Below are positions 52,339-61,704 of a DNA stretch of 64,000 nt, piece by piece. Made by a program: the position numbers and the translations under genes. The DNA comes from Lentisphaerae bacterium GWF2_45_14 (GTDB lineage: Bacteria > Verrucomicrobiota > Lentisphaeria > Victivallales > GWF2-45-14): assembly GCA_001804785.1 (NCBI GenBank), contig MHBG01000010.1:39965-103964 (forward strand). The letters are read 5' to 3'. Under the pieces are notes generated by a model, which saw nothing but the letters and a program-made list of their open reading frames with translations, did no database searches and was not told where the DNA came from. Every line of letters starts with the position of its first letter. The first letter of the stretch is position 1.

Positions 52339-52999
52339 AAATTTCCTTGTTGAGGGTGTCAAAAAAAACTTTCATCCGGACTTCCCTTTTTTCGGCAAGT
52401 GCGCGGCCCGAGGCTGTAAGCATTTTTTCCGGCACATGCTTGAGCTTCACAAGATATTCCCTGTACGCCGAATCCTCCTGGCTGTAGGCTTTGGACGACA
52501 CGGCCTCTTCCGCCGTGTTGTGAAGTCTCGCACCGATCCGCCCCGCGAAGTGGAAGGCGCGGCCGATGCCTACGCAGCCTATGGAGTCGAGCTTATCCGC
52601 ATCGTAAACAATTTTATCTTCGAGGCTGACGGGTTGATTGCCGCCTCTGTAGCGGTGCCGGAGGACGGTTGACGATATTTTCTCGGTGAGCGCGGGGTCG
52701 CTGACACCGCATTCCACGAGCATTGAGACACAAAGTTTTGCGCCGCATTCGGCATGGCATATTGTGCCTTTCGCCTCAAGTTCCTCAGGGCGCGCGATGT
52801 CATGAAGAAGAGCTCCGAATTCTACGATATTCCGGTCGGCGCCTTTTTCTTCCTTCAGGATAAGCCGCGCATTGTGGAGTACCCGCAGGACATGGTCAAA
52901 ATCATGACAGCCAGGCGCGGACATCATGTGGAGTCTGACCCTTTCGTAAAGCAGATCGAATTTTTCGAGAAAAAGCTTGTCGTCCATGGGCTTATACAT
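52325..52999 (-). CDS. HD domain phosphohydrolase
   Basis: 224 residues from the ATG at 52999; an in-frame ATG at 52987 is equally possible, and neither has a good SD. HD superfamily ligands are seen in HDFDHVLRVLHNA, GALLHDIARP, ICHAECGAKL and YDADKLDSIGCVGIGRAF. The family hydrolyses phosphomonoesters or nucleotides. It overlaps the dehydratase gene upstream by 8 bp and the DUF493 gene downstream by 14 bp. The substrate is unknown. Confidence 0.85.
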   Translation of the reverse strand: MYKPMDDKLFLEKFDLLYERVRLHMMSAPGCHDFDHVLRVLHNARLILKEEKGADRNIVEFGALLHDIARPEELEAKGTICHAECGAKLCVSMLVECGVSDPALTEKISSTVLRHRYRGGNQPVSLEDKIVYDADKLDSIGCVGIGRAFHFAGRIGARLHNTAEEAVSSKAYSQEDSAYREYLVKLKHVPEKMLTASGRALAEKREVRMKVFFDTLNKEIYDKQ

Positions 53000-53990
53000 T
53001 ATATATGTCGGACTTGTAGCGATGGAGGTTTTCGGGTTTCCTGAACCATTCGATAGTCTCACGAAGACCTTCTTTCAGCGAATAAGATGGTCTCCAGCTT
53101 GTCAGACTGCGTATTTTCTCATTCGAGCCGAGGAGCCGCCTCACTTCACTTTTATCGGGCCTGACCCGCAGAGGATCAGTAACGATCCTAGCATCAGGTT
53201 TTATTTGATCTATAATTTCCTGCGCTATGTCGCCTACGCTGATTTCCTGCTGGGTCGCAATATTTATTTCCTCGCCGGCGGTCTTGTCCGACTCGGCAAT
53301 CGCAATGAAAGCCGCCGCGGTATCCCTGCAATAGTTAAGGTCTCTAGTGGGGGAGGTATCGCCCAATTCAATCTGGTTTTTCCCGTTAAGAAGCTGTATT
53401 ATTACCGTAGGGATGACTGCCCGCGCGGACTGGCGGGGGCCGTAAGTATTGAACGGTCTTACAATCGTCACAGGGAGGTCGAAAGACCTGTAAAACGACT
53501 CCGCAATTTTGTCCGCCCCTATTTTTGAGGCACTGTAAGGCGACTGACCTTGAAGCGGATGCTTTTCATCTATCGGAACATACTGCGCAGTTCCATAAAC
53601 CTCGGAAGTGGATGTTACAAGCAGCTTCTCCGTGCCAAGGCCACGCGCCGCCTGAAGCACATTTAGGGTGCCCTTTACGTTTGTGTCAATATAGGAATCG
53701 GGCGAATGGTAGCTGAATGGTATCGCGATAAGCGCAGCAAGATGAAAAACAAGATCAATCCCCTCCATGGACTTTCTTACGCCGTTTGGATCGCGGATAT
53801 CGCCGGTAACAACATCAATATTTGCCAATTCACCTTTTGGTAAGGAATCCAGCCAGCCCCATGAATTGAAGGAGTTGTAGCAGCAGAATGCCCTTACCGA
53901 AGCAGCTTTTTTCAGAAGCATTTCCGTCAGATGTGAACCGATAAAGCCATCCGCTCCGGTAACCATTACTTTTTTCCCACTGAGATCCAT
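52992..53990 (-). CDS. NAD-dependent sugar-nucleotide 4,6-dehydratase (LegB-like)
   Basis: 332 residues of the extended SDR family, started at the ATG at 53990 with GGAG 6 bp upstream. GADGFIGSHLTEML is the NAD site and SPYSASKIGADK holds the catalytic YxxxK. FCCYNSFNSWGWLDSLP, HLAALIAIPFSYHSP and RPFNTYGPRQSARAVIPT match the LegB-type dehydratases of legionaminic acid pathways closely. No other leg/neu gene is present, so here it may serve exopolysaccharide or O-antigen sugar synthesis. A strong terminator separates it from the GH4 genes. Confidence 0.85.
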   Translation of the reverse strand: MDLSGKKVMVTGADGFIGSHLTEMLLKKAASVRAFCCYNSFNSWGWLDSLPKGELANIDVVTGDIRDPNGVRKSMEGIDLVFHLAALIAIPFSYHSPDSYIDTNVKGTLNVLQAARGLGTEKLLVTSTSEVYGTAQYVPIDEKHPLQGQSPYSASKIGADKIAESFYRSFDLPVTIVRPFNTYGPRQSARAVIPTVIIQLLNGKNQIELGDTSPTRDLNYCRDTAAAFIAIAESDKTAGEEINIATQQEISVGDIAQEIIDQIKPDARIVTDPLRVRPDKSEVRRLLGSNEKIRSLTSWRPSYSLKEGLRETIEWFRKPENLHRYKSDIYNV

Positions 53991-54049
53991 TTCATTCTCC
54001 GTACTTATTCTATAAAGAAGACTGTAGCACAAGCCTTAGAAAAAAAAAG

Positions 54050-54070
54050 CGGTCGGGGAAATCCCGACCG
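54050..54070 (-). terminator. Rho-independent terminator of the GH4 operon
   Basis: CGGTCGGG/CCCGACCG is a perfect 8 bp GC-rich stem with a 5-base loop (54050-54070). On the minus strand it is followed by CTTTTTTTTT, so it ends transcripts from the GH4 genes. The plus-strand side also has a TATCTTTTT. Confidence 0.9.
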
Positions 54071-54146
54071 TATCTTTTTATCTAAACATTGTTATTTGAC
54101 TGAGTTGCCAGAAATCTGGGTTTCTCTCAGGAACAAGTCAACCTGC

Positions 54147-55481
54147 TTACTTGAATTTAGGGAGCATGTTGCCGTGGGCCTTGATAAGGTCGTCGCACAT
54201 TGCGATTATTTTATCAATGGACAGTTCGGCGGCAGTATGCGGGTCGAGCATCGCGGCTCGATAGATATCTTCCTTTTTCTGAGTCATCGCTGCCTGAATT
54301 GTCAGGAGCTGGGGATTTATGTTCGTCCTGTTCAACGCGGCGCACTGCTCAGGCAGGTCGCCGATATGACAGGGCTGAATGCCGTTCCGGTCTACCATAC
54401 AAGGTACTTCCACCACACAGTTGTGCGGAAGGTTTGTGATGATTCCGTTATTCAGTACATTGCCGCCGATTCTGGCGGGATTGTCGGACTCCATCGCTTC
54501 CATTATGAGCGAGCCGTACTCATGACTGGGCTCGTGCGTAAGATTCGGATTTTCAACGATGTCCTTGCTGCGTTTTTCCCATGCCGCTATCTGGTTCACG
54601 CATCTGCGCGGATATTCGTCAAGTGGGATGTTATATTCTGAAATGAGCTCAGGGTAGTTTGTTTTTATCCAGTACGGCGTATACTCGGCATTGTGCTCAC
54701 TCGACTCGGTTATGTAGTAGCCGAACTTGAGCATCATCTCGAGCCTGATCATGTCGTGGTTTTTCTCTTTGCCCTTGCGCCATTGTTTTAATTTCTTTTC
54801 GGCGATCTTCTTTATCTCGGGGTAGAGGTCTTTTCCGCCGTCGGTGATTTCCAGAAGCCATCCCATGTGGTTTATTCCGGCGATCTTCCACTGAAGATTT
54901 TTCACCTTTTTATCGAGTCCGAGGTTCGTGAGCAGAGCATCCGCGCAGACCTGTACAGAATGACAGAGTCCTACCGTCTTGACGGACGACATCCTGAGCA
55001 TCGCTCCCGTGAGCATGCACATCGGATTGGTGTAGTTCATTAACAATGCGTTTGGACATACGGCTTCCATATCTTTAGCGAAGTCCAGCATTAAGGGAAT
55101 TGTGCGGAGCGCGCGGAATATCCCGCCAATCCCAAGGGTATCGGCTAGCGTCTGGCGCAAACCGTATGCCTTCGGAATATCAAAGTCTATAACGGTGGAA
55201 GGCTTATAACCGCCGACCTGGATTGCGTTGACCACATAATTAGCGCCGGCAAGTGCCCTTTTTCTGTTCTGGATTCCGAGGTGCGCCGTTACCTTTGCCC
55301 TCCCCTTGTTTATATTCTTATTGAGTACCTCAAGCATTTTTCTTGATTCTTCGAGACGCTTCTTGTCAATATCGTAAAGAGCGATATGAGCGCCGTGAAG
55401 GCTTGGTTTCAGCATTGCGTCGCCAAGTATGTTTTTTACGAAGACGGTGCTTCCCGCACCCATGAACGTTATTTTTGCCAT
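54147..55481 (-). CDS. GH4 family alpha-glycosidase (galactosidase/glucosidase type)
   Basis: 444 residues of the NAD- and Mn-dependent GH4 family. The NAD site is ITFMGAGSTVFVKNILGD, with LYDIDKKRL downstream. NYTNPMCML, GLCHSVQ (metal-binding Cys and His) and IAGINHMGWLLE are family blocks, and ESSEHNAEYTPYWIKT and NNGIITNLPHNCVVEVPCM follow. It cleaves unphosphorylated alpha-galactosides, glucosides or glucuronides by a redox mechanism in the cytoplasm. It lies 20 bp after a second GH4 gene, so the two form one operon ending at the terminator at 54050-54070. Confidence 0.92.
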   Translation of the reverse strand: MAKITFMGAGSTVFVKNILGDAMLKPSLHGAHIALYDIDKKRLEESRKMLEVLNKNINKGRAKVTAHLGIQNRKRALAGANYVVNAIQVGGYKPSTVIDFDIPKAYGLRQTLADTLGIGGIFRALRTIPLMLDFAKDMEAVCPNALLMNYTNPMCMLTGAMLRMSSVKTVGLCHSVQVCADALLTNLGLDKKVKNLQWKIAGINHMGWLLEITDGGKDLYPEIKKIAEKKLKQWRKGKEKNHDMIRLEMMLKFGYYITESSEHNAEYTPYWIKTNYPELISEYNIPLDEYPRRCVNQIAAWEKRSKDIVENPNLTHEPSHEYGSLIMEAMESDNPARIGGNVLNNGIITNLPHNCVVEVPCMVDRNGIQPCHIGDLPEQCAALNRTNINPQLLTIQAAMTQKKEDIYRAAMLDPHTAAELSIDKIIAMCDDLIKAHGNMLPKFK

Positions 55482-55501
55482 TTAACTTATGTCCCTTATT
55501 A

Positions 55502-56854
55502 TTAGAGGCTTATCTTTTTGAAATGCGGAAGATATTTCTTGTTGACCTTGAACATTTCGGCAACCATTTTGCGGATTTCCGCGAGTGAAAGAACGGAAGC
55601 CGTCAGCGGATCATTCGCTATCGACTGATAAACAAGCCCCGCATCTCCGGTGAGACAGCCTTCAACGGCCATCATCTCGTTGACCGAGCTAAGGTGAGTA
55701 AGCGGAAGAACAGGCATCGGGAGCTCGCCTACATATATAGGTTGGAGTTTGCGCCTTGAAGCGAGAACCGGAACTTCTACGCACGCGCCGTCCGGCAGGT
55801 TTGTGATGATGCCGGTGTTCGGTACGTTACCGTTGAACCTGAACATATCGCCGCCGAGATAGGCATTGATAATCGCGGAAGCATATTCATGACGAGTGCC
55901 CCTTACGAGCTCTTTCGCCTTTTCGGTATCTTTCCAGTCGGGATTATTTATCCATTTATTGAAGTCAGCTTCCCATGTTTTGTCCTGCCTCTTGTAGTGG
56001 TCAAGGATGTAGGCGTGATGACCGGGATTCCAACCTGTTCCTTTTGTGCAGTGTTTTTTAATGAGATCGGAGCGCTTCCTGAACCACCAGTTGTACTCTG
56101 AATTGTGTCCGCTCGATTCGGTCACGTAGTAGCCGAACGCGAGAAACATCTCATTTCTTACCTGCTCTTCGTTATAAATCTCTTTTTTGTCGGAAACTGC
56201 CTTCTGGAGTTTAGGGTAGATATCTTTATTCTTGTGCTTGAGTTCGAGATACCACGCGAGGTGATTTATTCCGGCGCAGGTGTAGTCAAGTTCCTCAAAG
56301 GGCACCTTGGCCCATCCTGCGAGCATCTTCGCGGTACCCTGCACGGAGTGACATAGCCCAGTCGTATTGATGAATGACTTTCTCTGCATTGCATGACAGA
56401 GCATCGCCATCGGATTTGTGTAGTTGAGCATTATCGCCTCGGGACAAAGTTCTTCCATATCTTTGCAGATATCGAGCATTGTCGGGATTGTCCTGAGTGC
56501 GCGAAATATTCCGGCCGGTCCGCGGGTGTCGCCCACGTTTATATCGACCCCGTATTTCTTCGGAATAAGAATATCGTGCTGCCATATGTCGGTCTTTCCG
56601 CAGAGGATTGTTATCAGGACGGCATCCGCGCCTTTGAGCGCTTCTCTCCTGTCGAGGGTCGTTTTTATTTTTGCGGAATAGCCGCCGATGTCGACTATTT
56701 TCTGGCAGCATTTCCTGGCCATTTCGAGCCGTCCGGGATGAATGTCCATAAGTGTTACTTCGCTTCCTTCGAGAAGCGGATACGAAAAGAGGTCTTTCAA
56801 TACCGTTCTTGTGAATCCGAAGCTTCCGGCCCCGATGAAAGTAATCTTTGGCAT
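55502..56854 (-). CDS. GH4 family glycosidase (second gene)
   Basis: 450 residues. [19 protein letters not shown] is the NAD site; [35 protein letters not shown] and [11 protein letters not shown] follow. It is clearly paralogous to the neighbouring GH4 protein but different in the central insert ([17 protein letters not shown]). The two enzymes probably act on different linkages or sugars. An AAGGA is 8 bp before the ATG, and the gene is divergent from an AraC regulator, 108 bp away. Confidence 0.92.
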   Translation of the reverse strand: MPKITFIGAGSFGFTRTVLKDLFSYPLLEGSEVTLMDIHPGRLEMARKCCQKIVDIGGYSAKIKTTLDRREALKGADAVLITILCGKTDIWQHDILIPKKYGVDINVGDTRGPAGIFRALRTIPTMLDICKDMEELCPEAIMLNYTNPMAMLCHAMQRKSFINTTGLCHSVQGTAKMLAGWAKVPFEELDYTCAGINHLAWYLELKHKNKDIYPKLQKAVSDKKEIYNEEQVRNEMFLAFGYYVTESSGHNSEYNWWFRKRSDLIKKHCTKGTGWNPGHHAYILDHYKRQDKTWEADFNKWINNPDWKDTEKAKELVRGTRHEYASAIINAYLGGDMFRFNGNVPNTGIITNLPDGACVEVPVLASRRKLQPIYVGELPMPVLPLTHLSSVNEMMAVEGCLTGDAGLVYQSIANDPLTASVLSLAEIRKMVAEMFKVNKKYLPHFKKISL

Positions 56855-56962
56855 TTTCTAAGTCCTTTTTTTATTTTCTGTTCCTTATGTAATATTATGC
56901 TCTTGATTTTAACTTTGTCTATGGGTATTTTATATAAAAAACTTGCTTTTAATGGTAATTTT

Positions 56963-57832
56963 ATGCTTTCAGAACTAAAAAAACTCGATTTTTATACGCC
57001 TTCGATACTCTTTCCCTCGAAAACACTTCATCTGCACTCGATGCTCGTAAACTGCGGTCACCAGTATGTCGATTCGGAACAGTACAACTTCAACGGGATG
57101 AACCGCGGCCGACGCGAAATGGCAATATGGCAATATACAATAGAAGGCTCGGGACGCCTGACCATCGGCAACAAGGAATATGAACTGAATCCGGGGAATG
57201 CGATGATGGTCCATGTCCCTCAGGAACACTGCTACTTTCTGCCACCGGGCGGACAGTGGGAGTTCGTGTTCGTAAGTTTCAACGGCAGCGAGCTCATGCG
57301 ACTCTGGGACGAAGCCGAAAAGCGCATCGGCTCTGTCGCACACTTCAGCGAGGATTCGAAGACGCTCGCCGCCTTTCTGGAAATATTCAACTCCTTCAAA
57401 AGCGGACTTATTGACAATCCCTTCAGCGCCTCGATGTCGGCTTATAAATTCGTGATGAGCATATTCGAAGACCATCAGGTGGAAGAAGCCGGCAACCCGG
57501 TTCCGACTTTCATAAAAACAGTCGTCGACTTCTGTATGGAACACATCTCCGACCCGCTGAATGTCGATGATATGGCGGAGGCCGCTGGCTACAGCCGCTA
57601 CCACTTTACGCGCCTTTTCAAAAAGTCGCAGGGCATGTCGCCCGCGCTATTTCTGAAACAATTGAAATTGAAGCAGGCCGAGCGACTCCTTCAGACCGAA
57701 CTTCTTACGGTAAACGAAATCGCCGACCGCTGCGGTTTTGACGATTCAAGTTACTTCTGCAAGGTTTTCAGGGAAGAGTATGGGCACTCACCCGGCGAAT
57801 ACCGCAATACACCGGATCATGAATATCACTGA
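56963..57832 (+). CDS. AraC family transcriptional regulator
   Basis: 289 residues from the ATG at 56963; the much longer open frame upstream runs antisense through the GH4 gene and is not real. The N-terminal cupin sensor (AIWQYTIEGSGRLTIG, NAMMVHVPQEHCYFLPPGG) is followed by the double HTH: NVDDMAEAAGYSRYHFTRLF and TVNEIADRCGFDDSSYFCKV with YGHSPGEYR. It is divergent from the two GH4 genes and converges on the 717-residue glycosidase-like gene, so it most likely controls the GH4 operon. The SD before this ATG is weak. Confidence 0.88.
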   Translation: MLSELKKLDFYTPSILFPSKTLHLHSMLVNCGHQYVDSEQYNFNGMNRGRREMAIWQYTIEGSGRLTIGNKEYELNPGNAMMVHVPQEHCYFLPPGGQWEFVFVSFNGSELMRLWDEAEKRIGSVAHFSEDSKTLAAFLEIFNSFKSGLIDNPFSASMSAYKFVMSIFEDHQVEEAGNPVPTFIKTVVDFCMEHISDPLNVDDMAEAAGYSRYHFTRLFKKSQGMSPALFLKQLKLKQAERLLQTELLTVNEIADRCGFDDSSYFCKVFREEYGHSPGEYRNTPDHEYH

Positions 57833-57902
57833 AATACAGAGGGAAAGCTTGCTCTAGCCATTCGTCGCAAGGCTGTTCGGGTACGGTCAGAATGGGATAA
57901 TT

Positions 57903-60056
57903 TCATATCTTCAATATTTTGCGGTAATCGGGTATCTCATTTTTAAGCACGTTTCTGACTTGTTTTATTTTCCATTCGAGATGCCATCTGTCGGTCACAT
58001 ATTCCATACTCGGCTCCCATCCGAGACGGGAATCCGCCTCGACCACGGGGATGCTTGCCTCCGCATTTTTTATCTCGTCCAACGCGATTCTCTCTATCTG
58101 GTCAAGAAGTTTCAATGCCGCTCCGCGTCTTGATTCGGCCATCAGTTTCTGATTGAGGAACCACCATTTTTTGACGTTGATAACGGTTTCTATCGTGGCG
58201 AGGATGAATTTCCCGACTCCGAGTTCTTTAGCGGCGGCAGGTTTTTTGAGGGATGGAGCTTTTTCGAGGGCCTTCTCGAATTCGGCAATCCCCTTTTTCC
58301 AGTTTAAAAGAAACCGTCCGAGGCATTTGATTTCCGCGGCATATCTCACCGGCCCGGCAGTCTGCTGGATGTTTTCGTAAGGATGATAAAAAGTCTTTAT
58401 TATCGCGCCTCCGAAATGCGCGTAAGGCGCTGTCGGAAATGGTATTTCCTTGCTCTGCATCGTTCGCGTGATATTGGGGTGGAATATCAGCGGATAAGAT
58501 GGTCCGCATCTGAAGGGGCCGTACTGGTCTTCATTGGACGGGACATAATCTTCCATGGCATCGCTCCATATTTTCCATGCCCTCAATGCGTAAGATGCTG
58601 CTGATTTTCCATAGTCTCTGACCGCTATTTTCTCAAGTATTTCCTTGGGGGCTTCGGAATTTGTCCAGCTGCTCCACTTTGCCAGTTCGCAAGCCGAAGA
58701 CAGCGCCCATCCATAATGATGCGCATCCATCAATCCCGAAAGTCCATATTTTTTCTTTGCGTCATGTAATGCCTCATGCCGCCGCATCCAGCGGAACGGG
58801 ATGGGTTCATACGGAGCTGCTCCGAAATCCCAGGTCATTCCCCCGGTATTGCTCATCGTATAAATTTTGAAGCCCAGTTTGTGGGCGGCTTTCGCTTCAC
58901 TTTCAAAATATTTTCCTGCCCCTGTCCTGCACATGGTGTAATCCATTACGACGGATGTGGCATCTCCCCTTTTGATTGTTTGGAACATCTCGAAAGGTAT
59001 GTGCAGCGTAATGTCCTTCGGCATGGACTCCAGGAATTTTACTCTGTCTTTTTCCGGAGCCCATCCCCAGTTATAGGTCGAGAACATGATGTCGGCGTCG
59101 GGCTTGTATTTACGGATGCTTCCGGCGACTGCCGAAATCCACTTCGGGTAATCTTCGCAGGGCCACCATCCGGGGCTCGGACGCATATCCGGTATGCTAT
59201 GCCATACGCTCTCGTTCCATTTTTTTCCGGTAGTATGCGGATCTTTACTGGGGAACTCACATGACTCCCCGCACATGCAGATACCCTTTGCGTCTGGACA
59301 GTTTTTGAAAAGTTTACCATAGACACTGTCAAAATACTCCCCGGCATCCGCGTCATCAGGATGCTTCCAGCTGTTGAGATAGCTGTAAAAATAAACATCC
59401 AGTCCGAATGAGGCGGCGCGGTCTATCAGATCGTTAAAATCCGAATAACCCATTGTCGTCTTATCGAGACCTTTGACAAAGAGTAATATCGAATCAAAGC
59501 CAGCATGAGAAATCGCGTTGAGATGTGCATCGGGAAACTGATCTATCCCCCAGCCCGAATGCATCATGCGCGGTGAAAAAAGAGGCTCCCTCTTCTCCCC
59601 CCGGGTCTTTCTCAGTATCGGGGCTTCCTTCAGATTCATCAGGTCTTCTATGTAGTGACAGCCTGCCATGATGCCGCGTTCGTCATTTCCGCAGATTATT
59701 ATCTGCTTTTCCGTGACTTTTAAAACATAACTTCTGGGTACTGACAGGTTTTTGCCAAGTTCGGGAAAATCCTTTTTCTCACATAGTACTATAGATGTTT
59801 CAATATTTTCCAAAGCAGATTTTATCTTGTGCTTTTTCTCCAGCATCAGCGAACAGTCCATACTTGTGAAAAAATAGTCTTGCAGATCCCTGGCGGTATC
59901 GGCTATCAATCGGGATGCCTTATCATCCCATACAATGCTCCAGGAATTCTGGACATTTATTTCATTTGCGTTCGCTCTGATATCCGAATTCCGTCGTGCC
60001 GGAACATGAACCTCCCTTAATTTTTTTCTGAACTCGTAGTTTCTCTCAACTTTCAT
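57903..60056 (-). CDS. Glycosidase-like protein of unrecognised family, cytoplasmic
   Basis: 717 residues, no signal peptide. Residues about 35-150 look like the alpha/beta domain that precedes GH20/GH67/GH84 catalytic barrels (RLIADTARDLQDYFFT, ISVPRSYVLKV-like SVPRSYVLKV, ICGNDERGIMAGCHYIEDL). A barrel-like region follows (ISHAGFDSILLFVKG, LDVYFYSYLNSW) with GICMCGESCEFPS as a possible active-site strand, then MFSTYNWGWAPEKDR. The last third is helical. I cannot place it in a named family with confidence. It sits alone, near the GH4/AraC group, with a GAGGG before the ATG. Confidence 0.75.
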   Translation of the reverse strand: MKVERNYEFRKKLREVHVPARRNSDIRANANEINVQNSWSIVWDDKASRLIADTARDLQDYFFTSMDCSLMLEKKHKIKSALENIETSIVLCEKKDFPELGKNLSVPRSYVLKVTEKQIIICGNDERGIMAGCHYIEDLMNLKEAPILRKTRGEKREPLFSPRMMHSGWGIDQFPDAHLNAISHAGFDSILLFVKGLDKTTMGYSDFNDLIDRAASFGLDVYFYSYLNSWKHPDDADAGEYFDSVYGKLFKNCPDAKGICMCGESCEFPSKDPHTTGKKWNESVWHSIPDMRPSPGWWPCEDYPKWISAVAGSIRKYKPDADIMFSTYNWGWAPEKDRVKFLESMPKDITLHIPFEMFQTIKRGDATSVVMDYTMCRTGAGKYFESEAKAAHKLGFKIYTMSNTGGMTWDFGAAPYEPIPFRWMRRHEALHDAKKKYGLSGLMDAHHYGWALSSACELAKWSSWTNSEAPKEILEKIAVRDYGKSAASYALRAWKIWSDAMEDYVPSNEDQYGPFRCGPSYPLIFHPNITRTMQSKEIPFPTAPYAHFGGAIIKTFYHPYENIQQTAGPVRYAAEIKCLGRFLLNWKKGIAEFEKALEKAPSLKKPAAAKELGVGKFILATIETVINVKKWWFLNQKLMAESRRGAALKLLDQIERIALDEIKNAEASIPVVEADSRLGWEPSMEYVTDRWHLEWKIKQVRNVLKNEIPDYRKILKI

Positions 60057-60154
60057 AGTACCCTCATAAATTTAAATTTTTCCTGAAATAAGGCATTCGT
60101 TGCACGCGGTCCTTGGGTTTTTTCACGATTTAATCACGGGTGATGGGGCCAGAG

Positions 60155-60616
60155 CTATTTGACGCCGATGTAGAGAGAGAAGTGGCCCCATTCCTTGAAT
60201 GACATCGGGACTAGGAGCCATTTTACGGCATCGGTGTTCTCGAACTTTATTTTTTTCCCGGCGGCTGTCATGGGTTCATCAAATTCGATCTGCTGGCCAG
60301 ATATGACCGCTTTGACATTGCCGATTACCATATTCAGTATTTCCTTGAATGCCTCCTGAAGTTCGTCGCTGAGACTTTTTGCCTCTTCGAACATGAGGGC
60401 CGCGTATACTTTTTTTGCGGTCGATTCCGGAAATGTCAGAATTATCGCGCCTGTGAGAGTTCCTGAAAATGTTATTATGCACATGAGGTCGTCGGGATTT
60501 CTTATGTCACCGTCCAGCGCGGAGAAATCGCCGCATCTGAACGGCTTTGAATTCAGTGCGGTTTCAAAGGTGTTGACTATGACTTCTGTGAATGCGTTTA
60601 CGTTTTTTACGTCCAT
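60155..60616 (-). CDS. CheX-like chemotaxis phosphatase domain protein
   Basis: 153 residues from an ATG at 60616 (a second ATG directly precedes it at 60619), behind GGGAGG. IITFSGTLTGAIILTFPESTA and DELQEAFKEILNMVIGNVKA, with the conserved Glu and Asn of the helix, match the CheC/CheX/FliY family; the C-terminal beta strands (GHFSLYIGVK) fit CheX. CheX dephosphorylates CheY-P. No che operon is beside it, but fliOPQR is in the same window, so the cell is probably motile. It may instead be one of the CheX-like proteins acting outside chemotaxis. Confidence 0.8.
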   Translation of the reverse strand: MDVKNVNAFTEVIVNTFETALNSKPFRCGDFSALDGDIRNPDDLMCIITFSGTLTGAIILTFPESTAKKVYAALMFEEAKSLSDELQEAFKEILNMVIGNVKAVISGQQIEFDEPMTAAGKKIKFENTDAVKWLLVPMSFKEWGHFSLYIGVK

Positions 60617-60738
60617 CATCGGCCTCCCTCTCATTAAGAATATCGCCGGAATCCGTTAATTCAACTGGCTCCCCTTGAAATATGGCGTTTTGAGCTTAAG
60701 TTCAGCTTGTTATTCAAAATTGAAACGATTGGTCTTTT

Positions 60739-61704
60739 ATGATGCTGTTTGCGGGGAAGGATATATCAGCTTTTGACATGGGCGACGAGGCGCAGCTCGC
60801 CGCGCTTGATTCCGCCGGTCTTATTCCCGCCCCGGGCGAGGGACCGGAGGAATTTCGCTCCAGGCTCCTTGAAATGGAAGAGCGCTACAGAAGCGTCGAA
60901 AAGCAGCTTCAGGAAAAGGGCGAGTTCGACCTTTGCGGCGAATTTATCCTGAAAAAAGAGGACAGGATTGGCGCTGACATCCTTTCCGAGGCCGCCGGTC
61001 AGACTTCGGCGCTCTATGGCTTTTCCATCGACTGGGTGCCGGGCTTCTTTCTTACCGGCGAAACTATTCCGCTATGGGGTGGCTGTGCGGTTTTTCTTCC
61101 CTCCGAGAAAATAACACTTTTCATGATAAGGGCCAGTTTCAGAGAGAACAAAAGATGGTTTATATATTCAAGAGACGAGTTGCTCTCGCACGAGCTTTGC
61201 CACGTGGCGAGGATGCCTGTCGGGGACAGGATTTTTGATGAATTTTTTGCTTACCGCACGGCAAAAAGCGCGTTCCGCCGTTACGCAGGGAGCTGTTTTC
61301 GAGGCAAGTGGGACTCAATACTCTTTATTTTGCCCGTCTTCGTCCTTCTCATTGCCAGAATCTTGGAAACTTTTTTTTCTCTTCCCGTTCCGATGCTGCC
61401 TTTCTGGGTGCTTGCCGGGCTTTATCCAGGCTTCCTTTTTTGCCGGAACTATCTTGCTAGGCATCATTATTTTAAGGCGAAGCGAAACCTGGAAAAGACA
61501 GGGATTACTGAAGCTCAAAGCATACTTTTCCGCTGTACGTCTTTTGAGATAATTGAGATCTCCCGGGCGGGAGCGGATAATAAGATACGGGAATTCGTGG
61601 AGAAACGTTTGGCGGAAGGGGAGCTCCGCTGGAAAGTGATTGATTATAGATTTATCAGAACAGTCGGGGAAGAAACTGAAAGGGGCGAGAATGGCAAATC
61701 TTAA
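60739..61704 (+). CDS. Membrane protein with HExxH zinc-protease-like motif
   Basis: 321 residues. A soluble region of about 190 residues contains HELCH at 151-155, an HExxH metal site, followed 12 residues later by Glu in DEFFAYRTA. Two hydrophobic helices (SILFILPVFVLLIARI and LPFWVLAGLYPGFLF) come next, then a charged C-terminal cytoplasmic part. This could be a membrane-anchored metallopeptidase, but I recognise no named family and the motif alone is not proof. Start context is weak (ATGATG). Its last 14 bp overlap the Nif3-like gene, and the spacing suggests one operon through to mnmE. Confidence 0.72.
   Translation: MMLFAGKDISAFDMGDEAQLAALDSAGLIPAPGEGPEEFRSRLLEMEERYRSVEKQLQEKGEFDLCGEFILKKEDRIGADILSEAAGQTSALYGFSIDWVPGFFLTGETIPLWGGCAVFLPSEKITLFMIRASFRENKRWFIYSRDELLSHELCHVARMPVGDRIFDEFFAYRTAKSAFRRYAGSCFRGKWDSILFILPVFVLLIARILETFFSLPVPMLPFWVLAGLYPGFLFCRNYLARHHYFKAKRNLEKTGITEAQSILFRCTSFEIIEISRAGADNKIREFVEKRLAEGELRWKVIDYRFIRTVGEETERGENGKS

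Noticed and set aside
52992-53990. Legionaminic acid biosynthesis cluster
   Set aside because: Only the dehydratase is present; aminotransferase, NeuB-like synthase and cytidylyltransferase genes are absent.
56393-56962. Long N-terminal extension of the AraC regulator
   Set aside because: This part of the frame is antisense to the GH4 gene up to position 56854, has no family similarity, and the normal AraC start lies at 56963.
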